This document shows, in pieces, positions 16,795 through 26,683 of a stretch of 64,000 nucleotides of DNA. Every line of letters starts with the position of its first letter. Within the stretch, counting starts at the first letter, position 1. The position numbers were made by a program, and so were the translations under genes. Under the pieces are notes generated by a model. It searched no databases. It was not told the DNA's origin and saw nothing but the letters and a program-made list of their open reading frames with translations. Origin of the DNA: Amaricoccus sp. (GTDB lineage: Bacteria > Pseudomonadota > Alphaproteobacteria > Rhodobacterales > Rhodobacteraceae); the NCBI RefSeq assembly GCF_017993425.1, contig NZ_JAGOMQ010000010.1, forward strand, positions 45,293 to 109,292, written 5' to 3'.

Positions 16795-17187
16795 CTACCA
16801 GGCCAGGATCAGGGTGAGGATGGTGAGGACCGCCGTGCCGGCGCAGGCGATCATGCCGGAGCGGGTCACGGAGGCGAGGTCGAAGCCGTGGCCGGCGTCC
16901 CAGACGAGGTGCCGGATGCCGTTGCAGAAGTGGTACCAGAGCGCGACCAGCATCCCGAGCATCACGAGGCCGCCGATCCACGAGGTGAGGAGGTCGTCGA
17001 CGAGCTGGAAGTAGCCGGGGCCGGAGGCGGCGGCGAGGAACCACCAGACGCCGAGGACGGCGCCGAAGGCGACGCCGATGCCGGTGATGCGGTGCAGGAG
17101 CGACATCACCGAGGTGATCTGGAGGCGATAGACCTGCCCGAGCATGAACGGGGACAAGGGGCGATTGCCCCGGTTTACATCGGCCAT
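16795..17187 (-). CDS. sdhC: Succinate dehydrogenase cytochrome b556 subunit
   Basis: The 130-residue protein starts MADVNRGNRPLSPFMLGQVY and has the SdhC signature SVMSLLHRITGIGVAFGAVL followed by a haem-ligand-type HFCNGIRHLVWDAGHG. Three membrane helices are apparent. ATG 17187 is chosen because the family begins here; the in-frame extension to 17337 is Pro/Gly-rich and not protein-like. It is the first gene of the sdhCDA-vapD-sdhB operon. The 208 nt between it and mch must contain the sdh promoter, but I could not pick out convincing -35/-10 elements. Confidence 0.95.
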   Translation of the reverse strand: MADVNRGNRPLSPFMLGQVYRLQITSVMSLLHRITGIGVAFGAVLGVWWFLAAASGPGYFQLVDDLLTSWIGGLVMLGMLVALWYHFCNGIRHLVWDAGHGFDLASVTRSGMIACAGTAVLTILTLILAW

Positions 17188-17395
17188 GTGCGCCTCCGCG
17201 TCGCCGCCCGACCCCTGCCCGGGAGGCGCGGCGACGGCCTGTCCGGGTCCAGCGACGAAGGGGAGCGGCAGCGGCCAGGCCGGTGCGCGATCCCCCTGCG
17301 CGTTGCGGTTACAACACCCTTCGACACGCGAATGCAAGCGGCATCGCTCAGGCGAACAGGCTGGTGATTTCGATGATCGCCCTGTTGTCGCATGG

Positions 17396-18430
17396 TTATT
17401 TCGGCGCCAGGGCCCAGTAGTCGAGGTCGAGGAGCACGTCCGGGTGGTATTTGCCGTCCTCGCCGCGGAGCGTGAGCGCGGGCGCGCCGGCCCGGACGGC
17501 CACGAGGCGCAGGCGCAGGGCGCCGACGCCGGGCGCGGGCGTGTCGGCCTTGTCGAGCACCTCGGACCAGGCGGCGATGGTGTCGCCGGCGAAGCAGGGG
17601 TTGGCGTGGGCGCCGGCGTTGATCGCGACGATGGCGGCGGCGTTGGCGAGGCCGTTGAACGAGAGCGCGCGGGCCAGGGAGATGACGTGGCCGCCGTAGA
17701 TCAGCCGGCGGCCGTCGGGGCGGGCGGTGGCGTCGAAATGCACCTTGGAGGTGTTCTGCCACAGCCGGGTGGCGAGCATGTGCTCGGCCTCCTCGATGGT
17801 GACGCGGTCGACATGGTCGATCTTCTCGCCGATGGCGTAGTCGCCCCAGCGGTGCGGCTCGCCGGCGAGGGCGAAATCGTAGCCGGTGAAGTCGAGGCCC
17901 CCGGGCAGGACGAGGTCGGCCGCGGCCACCGCCGGAGCGAGCTTCGGCACGACCGGGTCGGCGACGGCGGCCTCGGGGTCGCGTTTGCGGACCATGACCC
18001 AGCGGGCGTATTCGAGCACCGGCTGCCCGTGCTGGTTGCGCCCGGTCGAGCGGACGTAGACGACGCCCGACTGGCGGTTGGAGTTCTCCTTGAGCCCGAT
18101 CACCTCGGAGGTCGAGGTCAGGGTGTCGCCCGGCCAGACCGGGGCGAGGAAGCGGCCCTCGGCGTAGCCGAGGTTGGCGACGGCGTTCAGCGAGACGTCG
18201 GGGACGGTCTTGCCGAAGACGACGTGGAACGCGGCGAGATCCTCGATCGGGCTCGCCTTCAGGCCGCAGGCGCGGGCGAACTCGTCGGAGGAGTAGAGCG
18301 GGAAGCGGGTCGGGTAGAGCGCGGTGTAGAGGGCGCGGTCGCCGGAGGTCACCGTGCGCGGCACCGCGTGGGGAATCGTCTGGCCGACGCGGTAGTCCTC
18401 GAAGAAGTTGCCGGAAAAGGTCTTGGACAT
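17396..18430 (-). CDS. mch: Mesaconyl-CoA hydratase (beta-methylmalyl-CoA dehydratase), MaoC family
   Basis: Mch interconverts mesaconyl-C1-CoA and beta-methylmalyl-CoA in the ethylmalonyl-CoA pathway. The 344-residue protein is a tandem hot-dog (MaoC-like) hydratase: an N-terminal part starting NFFEDYRVGQTIPHAVPRTV with GDRALYTALYPTRF, and a C-terminal part with KIDHVDRVTIEEAEHMLATR and HANPCFAGDTI. The double-domain length equals that of Rhodobacter Mch, and the operon with a malyl-CoA lyase-family gene supports the call. ATG 18430 overlaps the DUF1737 gene stop (ATGA). Confidence 0.9.
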   Translation of the reverse strand: MSKTFSGNFFEDYRVGQTIPHAVPRTVTSGDRALYTALYPTRFPLYSSDEFARACGLKASPIEDLAAFHVVFGKTVPDVSLNAVANLGYAEGRFLAPVWPGDTLTSTSEVIGLKENSNRQSGVVYVRSTGRNQHGQPVLEYARWVMVRKRDPEAAVADPVVPKLAPAVAAADLVLPGGLDFTGYDFALAGEPHRWGDYAIGEKIDHVDRVTIEEAEHMLATRLWQNTSKVHFDATARPDGRRLIYGGHVISLARALSFNGLANAAAIVAINAGAHANPCFAGDTIAAWSEVLDKADTPAPGVGALRLRLVAVRAGAPALTLRGEDGKYHPDVLLDLDYWALAPK

Positions 18431-18633
18431 CAGAGCTCCGACAGCTTGAGCTCGGGGGAGTAGGCGGCGTCGACCTCCTTCACCACCGCCTGCCCGCAGC
18501 GCATGACCCCGGCGGCGGCGTCGAAGGCGTAGGCGGGCTCGCCATGGAGCGACCATCCCTCGGCGAGCGCCTTGGTGACCTTGTGGCAGAAGGAGGCAGT
18601 GTCGGCCTCGGTCAGGTAGCGGTAGGCGAGCAT
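18430..18633 (-). CDS. DUF1737 small protein
   Basis: This 67-residue protein starts MLAYRYLTEADTASFCHKVT and contains LAEGWSLHGEPAYAFD and CGQAVVKEV, the pattern of the DUF1737 family, whose function is unknown. It sits between nnrU (8 nt upstream) and mch (ATGA overlap), so it is translated as part of the mcl-nnrU-DUF1737-mch operon. Confidence 0.8.
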   Translation of the reverse strand: MLAYRYLTEADTASFCHKVTKALAEGWSLHGEPAYAFDAAAGVMRCGQAVVKEVDAAYSPELKLSEL

Positions 18634-18641
18634 GGCGGGCC

Positions 18642-19202
18642 TCAGCGGAAGGGCGGGTAGCCGAGCCAGGTATGGACGGCGACGATGACGACGAAGACGA
18701 TTGCGGAGATGACCACGAGGCGGACGTCGCCGGCGCGCGTGCCGGTCGCCGGCGGGATCCAGGGGCCGTCGCGGCGGTTGATGACGGCCATCTCGACCAG
18801 CGACCAGACGCCGAGGCCGCCGAAGAGCACGAGCGAGGCGAGGTCGCCGTTGACCAGCAGGTGGGCGACCGCCCAGAGCACGAGGCCGAGCAGCATCGGG
18901 TGGCGGAGCCACGCCCGGGCGCGGCTCTTCGAGTGCGCGGTGGCGAAGGCGAGGACCGCGATCACCATCAGCAGGTTGTTGAGGTGGACGGTCCAGTCCG
19001 GCGAGGCCCAGAGCCCGACATACTCGGCGCGGCGGAAGCCGATGACCATCAGCACGACGGAGACGAGCAGCGCGACCGCGAAGGCGCCGCGGGCGGCGGC
19101 CGGGCCGAGACGGGCGTCGAGGTCGGCGCGGAGGCCCGGGGCGACGCCCTTGACGAGATGCGCCGCCCACCAGAGCGCGACGCCGAGGACGAGGAGCGTC
19201 AT
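18642..19202 (-). CDS. NnrU-family integral membrane protein
   Basis: The 186-residue protein has five to six hydrophobic helices and the NnrU-type motifs LWWAAHLVKGVAPGLR, RRAEYVGLWASPDW and HSKSRARAWLRHPMLLGLVLW. NnrU was named in Rhodobacter for association with nitric-oxide reduction, but most members are uncharacterised. It overlaps the upstream malyl-CoA lyase-family gene by 4 nt (ATGA). Its presence in an acetyl-CoA assimilation operon has no obvious explanation. Confidence 0.87.
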   Translation of the reverse strand: MTLLVLGVALWWAAHLVKGVAPGLRADLDARLGPAAARGAFAVALLVSVVLMVIGFRRAEYVGLWASPDWTVHLNNLLMVIAVLAFATAHSKSRARAWLRHPMLLGLVLWAVAHLLVNGDLASLVLFGGLGVWSLVEMAVINRRDGPWIPPATGTRAGDVRLVVISAIVFVVIVAVHTWLGYPPFR

Positions 19203-20071
19203 TGCCGGGCCGCGATGGCGGCGGCGCGGGCGAGGAGCTTCCGCGCCGTGACGACGTGCAGGTTCTCGACGATGCGGCCGTTCACCACCGCGACGCCCTC
19301 GCCGCGGGCCTGGGCCGCCTCGAAGGCGGCGACCTGCTCCCCGGCGAGCGCGATCTCCTCCGGCGCGGGCGCGAAGGCCGCGTTGGCGACGGCGATCTGG
19401 TCGGGGTGGATCAGCGTGCGGCCGTCGAAGCCGAAGTCGCGGCTCTGCGCGCAGGCGGCGCGGAAGCCCTCGGCGTCCTGGAAGGCGTTGTAGACGCCGT
19501 CGACGCAGACGAGCCCCTCGGCGCGGGCGGCGAGCAGGCAGAGGCCGAGCGAGGCGACGAGCGGCAGGCGCTCGGGGGTATGGGCGGCGCCGAGATCCTT
19601 GACGAGGTCGTTGGTGCCCAGGACGAAGCCGGCGAGGCGGGGGTGGCTGGCCGCGATGGCGGCGGCGTTCAGCATGCCGCGCGGCGTCTCCATCATCGCC
19701 CAGATGGTGACGCGGTCGGAGGCGCCGGCCTCGGCGAGCAGGTCGGCGACGCGGCCGATGTCGGCGGGGCGCTCGACCTTGGGGATCAGCACCGCGTCCG
19801 GGGCCGCCGCGGCGGCGGCCATGACGTCGGCGCGGCCCCATTCGGTGTCGAGCCCGTTGGTGCGGATGAGCAGGCGCCGCTCGCCGTAGCCGCCGGCGCG
19901 GACCGCCCGGGCGACGAGGTCGCGGGCGCGCTCCTTCTCGGTGGGGGCGACGGCGTCCTCGAGGTCGAGGATCAGCGCGTCGGCGGGCAGCGTGCGGGCC
20001 TTCTCCAGCGCCCGCTCGCGCGAGCCGGGCATGTAGAGGACCGAACGCCAGGGCTGATCGCCGTGCTCCAT
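19199..20071 (-). CDS. mcl2: HpcH/HpaI-CitE family malyl-CoA enzyme, probably (3S)-malyl-CoA thioesterase (Mcl2)
   Basis: The 290-residue TIM-barrel protein has the CitE-family motifs RSVLYMPGSRERALEKA, ADALILDLEDAVAP (metal-binding acidic residues), an arginine-bearing LLIRTNGLDTEWG, IPKVERPADI, IWAMMETPRGMLNA and GFDGRTLIHPDQIAVAN. In Rhodobacter, Mcl1 cleaves beta-methylmalyl-CoA and malyl-CoA while Mcl2 hydrolyses malyl-CoA to malate. Location between mdh and mch/sdh matches the R. sphaeroides mcl2 locus as I recall it, so Mcl2 is preferred; Mcl1 cannot be excluded. ATG 20071 is preceded by GGGGGA, better than the ATG at 20095. Confidence 0.78.
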   Translation of the reverse strand: MEHGDQPWRSVLYMPGSRERALEKARTLPADALILDLEDAVAPTEKERARDLVARAVRAGGYGERRLLIRTNGLDTEWGRADVMAAAAAAPDAVLIPKVERPADIGRVADLLAEAGASDRVTIWAMMETPRGMLNAAAIAASHPRLAGFVLGTNDLVKDLGAAHTPERLPLVASLGLCLLAARAEGLVCVDGVYNAFQDAEGFRAACAQSRDFGFDGRTLIHPDQIAVANAAFAPAPEEIALAGEQVAAFEAAQARGEGVAVVNGRIVENLHVVTARKLLARAAAIAARQ

Positions 20072-20483
20072 GGGTCCCCCGCGCCTGTGCTGCACCGCAC
20101 CAATCGCTAGGCCGCGAGAACGGGAAACACAAGCACGAATCTTGCGCGCCGGCGGGCGGCCGCGGTCGGGGGCGTTGCGCAGCGGGCCGGGGCAGCGCGC
20201 GCAGGGTTAACGCCCGGTTGAGCGTCGGCGCCAAAGGTGGGGTGGAACCCGGGGACGCCCTTCGCGTGGCGGACCGGCGGGACATCCGAGACCCTTGCCG
20301 GCGCGGCGACGCGGCCGGCCGCCGAGAGGACGCCGACCTCATGCCCCCTGCGCTTGCCTGCCTGCGTGTCCTGGTCCTCGCGCTGCTCGCGACCTCGCCC
20401 TCGGCGGCGATCGCCCATGCGGGGCGCATCTGCACGGCGCGGGGGCGGCTCGCCGACGAGATCGAGGTCTGCGACCTCGGCGA

Positions 20484-22294
<1,811 letters not shown>

Positions 22295-22304
22295 GCGTCC
22301 CTGC

Positions 22305-22327
22305 GCGCCGGCGGGGACCGCCGGCGC
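22305..22327 (+). terminator. GC-rich hairpin after mdh
   Basis: Ten perfect base pairs (GCGCCGGCGG / CCGCCGGCGC) with a GGA loop lie 11 nt after the mdh stop. There is no clear T-run (ATTCCGTTCC follows), so it may slow or protect transcript ends rather than terminate fully. Confidence 0.5.
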
Positions 22328-22387
22328 ATTCCGTTCCGCCGCGGCGCGTGATACCATCGCGACGCAGGAATTGAGCGGCGAGCGCGC

Positions 22388-22939
22388 GTGGCCCGAGCGA
22401 CTGACCCGGCGACCCCGGACTTGGAGATCGCCGCCCGGCGCAGCTGGGCCGGGCGCACGCTGGCGGGCGGCGTGCTGACGCCGGAGCTGGCGGAGTTCTG
22501 CCAGAGCGGGGTCAGCATCTGCCTCGGCAGCCGGGCGCGGCTGGGCGCGCCGGTGGTGGGCTACGGGCTCGGCTGCCGCATCGACTCGGCCGGGCGGGTG
22601 CGGATCCTGCTGCGGCGGCCGGCGAGCGGGCCGATTCTCCAGGCGGTCGCCCGCGGCGCGGCGATCGCGGCGACGTTCACCCGGCCCTTCAACCACCGCG
22701 CCATGCAGCTCAAGGCGTCGCGGGCCACCGTCGCCGAGCCGACGGAGACCGACGCGCTGGTCGCCGAGGACCAGGCCGCCGCCTTCGCGTCCGAGCTGGT
22801 CGGGGTGGGCTACGACACCGCCTTCGCGGCGAGCTACGTCGCCTTCGAGGCCGCCGAGCTCGCCGCCATCGACTTCACGCCGGAGCAGGCCTTCGTGCAG
22901 ACGCCCGGACCGCGCGCCGGCAGCGCGCTCGGCGGTTGA
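22388..22939 (+). CDS. Pyridoxamine 5'-phosphate oxidase-like FMN split-barrel protein
   Basis: The 183-residue protein looks like an FMN-binding split-barrel (PNPOx-like) family member: ELAEFCQSGVSICLGSRARLG, a two-strand core (VGYGLGCRIDSAGRVRILLR), then AAIAATFTRPFNHRAMQLKA. Such proteins bind flavin or haem and can serve as oxidoreductases or sensors; no substrate is evident. The GTG start at 22388 gives the longest frame with protein-like sequence. It is 7 nt from the next gene, which also begins with a split-barrel domain, so the two form an operon of related proteins. Confidence 0.65.
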   Translation: MARATDPATPDLEIAARRSWAGRTLAGGVLTPELAEFCQSGVSICLGSRARLGAPVVGYGLGCRIDSAGRVRILLRRPASGPILQAVARGAAIAATFTRPFNHRAMQLKASRATVAEPTETDALVAEDQAAAFASELVGVGYDTAFAASYVAFEAAELAAIDFTPEQAFVQTPGPRAGSALGG

Positions 22940-22946
22940 GCCTCCG

Positions 22947-24326
22947 GTGAGCGAGCCGACGCTCGAGACGATCCGCGACTGCCTCGAAGGCTCGGTGCCC
23001 GCGGCGCTCGCCACCTGCGACGCGGCCGGCGAGCCCAACGTCTCGCTGATCTCGCAGGTGCATTTCGTCGACCCGGAGCGGGTGGCGCTGAGCTACCAGT
23101 TCTTCAACAAGACCCGCCGCAACATCCTCGCCACCCGGACGGCGGCGGTGCAGGTCGTGCATCCGGTGACGATCGCGCGCTACCGGCTGGAGCTCGACTA
23201 CGAGGAGACCCAGGTCGCCGGGCCGCTCTTCGAGGCGATGAAGGCGAAGCTCGCGGGAATCGCCTCGCATACCGGGATGCACGGGGTGTTCCACCTGCTC
23301 GGGGCCGACGTGTTCCGGGTCCGCTCGATCGCGCTGGCGTCGCCGCCGGTCCGGGTGGCGCCGGCGCCGCCGCGGAACCTGCTGTCGGCGGTGCGGCGGA
23401 CCTTCGCGGAGATCGAGGCGGCGGCGGATCTGGGCGAGCTCTTCGACCGCAGCCTCGACGGCCTGCGGCGGCATTTCGGCGTCGAGCACGCGATGGCGCT
23501 GATGCTCGACGAGGCGGGGACCCGGCTCTACACCGTCGCCTCGGCCGGCTACGAGCGCTCGGGGATCGGCTCGGAGATCGCGGTCGGCGACGGGGTGATC
23601 GGCGTGGCGGCGCGCGAGGGCGTGCCGATTCGCATCGCCCACATGAGCGTCGACTACGCCTACGGCGCGGCGGTGCGCGAGCAGTCGGGCGGCGGCGGCG
23701 CCGGCGGCGAGAACGAGATTCCCTACCCCGGCCTCGCCGCGCCGGAGAGCCAGATCGCCATCCCCTTCCGCCACGGGGGGCGGGCGCTCGGGGTGCTCTT
23801 CGCCGAGAGCGCGCAGCCGATGCGGTTCCTCTACGACGACGAGGACGCGCTGGCGCTGGTGGCGGACCGGCTGGGCGCGCTGGTCGGCGCGGCGCAGTCC
23901 GAGGAGGCGGCGGCGCCGGAGGCCCCTGCCCCGGCCGCCGCGGCGGACGCGAGCCGGCCGATCGTGGTGCGGCACTATCCGGCGGACGACAGCGTCTTTC
24001 TCGACCACGACTACCTGATCAAGGGGGTGGCCGGGGCGATCTTCTGGCGGCTGGTGCGCGAGCACCTGCGGACCGGGCGCGTGGAGTTCACCAACCGCGA
24101 GCTCCGGCTCGACCCGGCGCTGCGCCTGCCCGAGCACGCCGAGAACCTCGAGGCCCGGCTCCTGCTGTTGCAGCGGCGGCTGCGCGAGCGCGACTGCGGC
24201 ATCCGGATCGACCGCTCCGGCCGGGGCCGGTTCCGCCTCGACGTGCCGGCGACGCTCGCCCTCGACGAGGCCGGCGAGGGCGCGGCCGACCAGGTGTTCA
24301 CGCGTGAAAATTACCTAACCCGTTGA
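22947..24326 (+). CDS. PNPOx-like split-barrel / GAF / C-terminal DNA-binding-like multidomain protein
   Basis: The 459-residue protein appears to have three parts. Residues 1-120 form a PNPOx-like FMN domain (VPAALATCDAAGEPNVSLISQVHFV, FFNKTRRNILATR). Residues ~145-310 form a GAF domain (DLGELFDRSLDGLRRHFGVE ... IAIPFRHGGRALGVLFAES). A Pro/Ala linker leads to a C-terminal ~110-residue region (VVRHYPADDSVFLDHDYLIK, GVAGAIFWRLVREHL ... FTNRELRLDPALRLPE) that resembles a winged-helix or effector domain seen in GAF-sensor proteins. A flavin- or redox-responsive regulator is a reasonable inference. The GTG at 22947 is used; no target genes are evident. Confidence 0.72.
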   Translation: MSEPTLETIRDCLEGSVPAALATCDAAGEPNVSLISQVHFVDPERVALSYQFFNKTRRNILATRTAAVQVVHPVTIARYRLELDYEETQVAGPLFEAMKAKLAGIASHTGMHGVFHLLGADVFRVRSIALASPPVRVAPAPPRNLLSAVRRTFAEIEAAADLGELFDRSLDGLRRHFGVEHAMALMLDEAGTRLYTVASAGYERSGIGSEIAVGDGVIGVAAREGVPIRIAHMSVDYAYGAAVREQSGGGGAGGENEIPYPGLAAPESQIAIPFRHGGRALGVLFAESAQPMRFLYDDEDALALVADRLGALVGAAQSEEAAAPEAPAPAAAADASRPIVVRHYPADDSVFLDHDYLIKGVAGAIFWRLVREHLRTGRVEFTNRELRLDPALRLPEHAENLEARLLLLQRRLRERDCGIRIDRSGRGRFRLDVPATLALDEAGEGAADQVFTRENYLTR

Positions 24327-24754
24327 TTCTCCGTCTGTGGCCCTGTGGACGCGCGCGGCGCCAGACTGCACGACAGTGGAGAGAAACCCCGGTCGGGAGA
24401 GTGCGGGACGGTGACGCCAGACGGATTTGACCCGTGGCAAATCCGTCCGCGCTCGCCCCTCGGGGGGCGAGCGCGATTCCGCGCTCGCCGGGGCGCTCAC
24501 GGACGGATTGCGCGCGACGGGGAAATCTGGACCCCCCACGGCTTCCACGCCAACGCGCTCCAGCCGTCGGCGCGGCGAAAGCCTTGCTTTCGCTTGTCGC
24601 GCCGCAGCCTGCGCGGGCAGAGCCCGCTTCGGTCGGGGGGAGCGACGCGGCCTCGGGCGGCGACCGGCTCCTGTCGTGCAGTGTGGCGCGGCGGAGACGC
24701 CCGGAGGCGGCAAGGGTCGAGTGGCGATGTCCCGCCTCGCGACGGCTCCCGCAG

Positions 24755-24853
24755 GGTGACATGCGCATGTCAACCTGCTCGACGCGGAGCGGTCGGGGCG
24801 GGGAGGGCGCAAGCTTCAAGTGAGTCGAACGGCGCCGCGAAATGCGGTGCTGA
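24755..24853 (+). repeat. ~100-bp intergenic repeat, copy A
   Basis: This element is about 85% identical by eye to copy B at 50516-50616 in the same orientation. Both begin GGTGACATGCGCATGTC, which includes the perfect 14-bp palindrome GACATGCGCATGTC (24758-24771), continue through CTCGACGCGGAGCGG, and end AGTGAGTCG.ACGGCGCCGCG then AAATGCGG.GCTGAT. A weaker match continues about 40 nt upstream of the palindrome. It is non-coding and unrelated to any insertion sequence I know. Confidence 0.75.
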
Positions 24854-24866
24854 TGATTGTGCTATG

Positions 24867-24930
24867 GTTTTCACCGTTATATTCAAAATATTTGTAAATA
24901 TATTTCGAATTATATTTGCACGTAAACAAG
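24867..24930. other. AT-rich island next to intergenic repeat copy A
   Basis: About 64 nt are roughly 75% A+T (for example TTCAAAATATTTGTAAATA and AAATATATTTCGAA), in a chromosome otherwise above 70% GC. It contains several short dyads and sits 14 nt after repeat copy A. An UP-element-type promoter, a nucleoid-protein site or a scar of foreign DNA are possible. Confidence 0.45.
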
Positions 24931-25042
24931 CTTGGTCGAGATGTCGCCCGTTTGCAACTGCTAGGACTCTTCCGACAGCCTCGCCGGCGATTGGCCGTGA
25001 GGGTGCGCGGGGGCAAGGCAAGAATCGTGTGGCGGGCGCCGC

Positions 25043-25056
25043 GGAGACGGCGCCGC
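25043..25056 (+). repeat. 14-nt GGAGACGGCGCCGC intergenic motif, copy 3
   Basis: Third identical copy of the 14-mer, within the long region before sucC. About 55-65 nt downstream, TCGACGCGGCGCCAGGGTC and GGCGGCCGCGGCC echo the flank of copy 2, which argues for a longer degenerate repeat unit of ~110 nt. Confidence 0.4.
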
Positions 25057-25392
25057 CCGTGCGCCATCGCAGCGCGCCGCGGGCGTGACGGGGGAGCAGG
25101 CGGCACGTCGACGCGGCGCCAGGGTCGGGCCGGCGGCCGCGGCCGCAAGGCCGGGGGCGGCGGGCCGAGGCGCCCCTCCCGTCGGCGGGAAGCGCCCGAC
25201 CGGCGGCCCCGCGCGACGGCGTCGAGGGCCGGGATCCGGGGGCGACGTGCGCGTGGCCTCGCGAATCGCCCTCGGGACGCGTTTCGCCGGCCGGGGCCGC
25301 TCGGCTGTGCTCACCCCGATCTTCGTCTTTGATCGCCGGGATCTTCTTGTGGTCACGGGGCGGGGGTTTTTCCGGTTGCGCCTTTGGTCGGT

Positions 25393-25406
25393 AACGAAAT
25401 TTCGTT
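25393..25406. promoter_or_regulatory. Perfect 14-bp palindrome AACGAAATTTCGTT upstream of sucC
   Basis: The dyad is centred 86 nt before the sucC ATG, in the segment expected to hold the promoter of the suc operon. A perfect AT-cored palindrome in such GC-rich DNA is a good operator candidate. No specific regulator can be named. Confidence 0.4.
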
Positions 25407-25485
25407 GTGTCGGATGGCGGGGCCGCCTAGAACCTGCTGCCAGCGAGAGGGCGGGCGCATCGCGCCCCGGGTCGTGAGGCTGCGG

Positions 25486-26679
25486 ATGAACATCCACGAG
25501 TACCAGGCGAAGCAACTCCTGCGGGAGTATGGACTCCCCGTGTCCGGCGGACGGATCGTCCAGAAGGCCGACGAGGCCAAGAGCGCGGCGAGCGAGCTCG
25601 ACGGCCCGATCTGGGTCGTCAAGGCGCAGATCCACGCCGGCGGCCGCGGCAAGGGCAAGTTCAAGGAGGCGACCGCCGGCGAGAAGGGCGGCGTCCGGGT
25701 GACGAAGTCGGTCTCCGACGCGGCGGACGAGGCGCAGAAGATGCTCGGCCGCACGCTGGTCACCCACCAGACCGGGCCGGTCGGCAAGGTGGTGAACCGG
25801 GTCTACATCGAGGACGGCTCGGACATCGCCCGCGAGCTCTACCTCGCGCTGCTGGTCGACCGCGGGTCGAGCCGGATCTCGTTCGTGTGCTCGACCGAGG
25901 GCGGCATGGACATCGAGGAGGTCGCGGCGAAGACCCCGGAGAAGATCCTGACCTTCACCATCGACCCGGCGAGCGGCATCTCGGGCTTCCACGGGCGCAA
26001 GGTGGCCTTCGCGCTCGGGCTCGAGGGCAAGCAGGTCAAGCAGTGCGTCGACATGATCGGCAAGCTCTACAAGCTCTTCGTCGAGCGCGACGCCGAGATG
26101 ATCGAGATCAACCCGCTGATCGTGACGACGGCGGGCGACCTCAAGTGCCTCGACGCCAAGATGGGCTTCGACGGCAACGCGCTCTATCGCCAGCCGGAGA
26201 TCCTGGCGCTGCGCGACGAGACCGAGGAGGATCCGAAGGAGCTGGCGGCGTCGAAGTTCGACCTGAACTACATCGCGCTCGACGGCGAGATCGGCTGCAT
26301 GGTGAACGGCGCCGGCCTCGCCATGGCGACGATGGACATCATCAAGCTCTACGGCTCGGAGCCCGCGAACTTCCTCGACGTCGGCGGCGGCGCGACCAAG
26401 GAGAAGGTGACCGAGGCGTTCAAGATCATCACGAGCGATCCGAACGTGAAGGGCATCCTCGTCAACATCTTCGGCGGGATCATGCGCTGCGACATCATCG
26501 CCGAGGGGGTGATCGCCGCGGTGAAGGAGACCGGGCTGAAGGTGCCGCTGGTGGTCCGGCTCGAGGGGACGAACGTCGAGCTCGGCAAGCAGATCATCCG
26601 CGACAGCGGGCTCAACGTCATCGCGGCGGACGACCTCTCGGACGCGGCGGAGAAGATCGTCAAGGCGGTGAAGGGCTGA
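25486..26679 (+). CDS. sucC: Succinyl-CoA synthetase beta subunit (ADP/GDP-forming)
   Basis: SucC pairs with SucD to convert succinyl-CoA to succinate with nucleotide triphosphate formation. The 397-residue protein starts [19 protein letters not shown], contains the ATP-grasp segment ([20 protein letters not shown]), metal-binding EINPLIVTT, and the phospho-His-accepting loop [16 protein letters not shown] with [11 protein letters not shown]. Length is typical. It begins the suc operon; sucD is not adjacent but follows two small insertions (an exported protein and a TA pair). ATG 25486 is chosen from the family N-terminus. Confidence 0.97.
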   Translation: MNIHEYQAKQLLREYGLPVSGGRIVQKADEAKSAASELDGPIWVVKAQIHAGGRGKGKFKEATAGEKGGVRVTKSVSDAADEAQKMLGRTLVTHQTGPVGKVVNRVYIEDGSDIARELYLALLVDRGSSRISFVCSTEGGMDIEEVAAKTPEKILTFTIDPASGISGFHGRKVAFALGLEGKQVKQCVDMIGKLYKLFVERDAEMIEINPLIVTTAGDLKCLDAKMGFDGNALYRQPEILALRDETEEDPKELAASKFDLNYIALDGEIGCMVNGAGLAMATMDIIKLYGSEPANFLDVGGGATKEKVTEAFKIITSDPNVKGILVNIFGGIMRCDIIAEGVIAAVKETGLKVPLVVRLEGTNVELGKQIIRDSGLNVIAADDLSDAAEKIVKAVKG

Positions 26680-26683
26680 GGCG

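Larger units (their letters stand above)
24327..25485. other. Long structured non-coding region upstream of sucC
   Basis: No credible gene is seen in 1.16 kb. Distinct elements: a 9-bp stem ACGGATTTG/CAAATCCGT at 24420-24445, a 10-bp stem CGCTCGCCCC/GGGGCGAGCG at about 24450-24473, the copy A intergenic repeat (24755-24853), a strongly AT-rich stretch (24867-24930), a copy of the 14-mer at 25043, and a perfect 14-bp palindrome at 25393. Open frames crossing it are Arg/Pro/Ser-rich on either strand and look fortuitous. The sucC operon promoter must lie in the distal part. Confidence 0.6.

Noticed and set aside
24298..25332. Overlapping Arg/Pro/Ser-rich open frames on both strands before sucC
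   Set aside because: Composition follows GC bias, starts lack ribosome sites, frames run through repeats and stems, and no family resemblance is seen; treated as non-coding.
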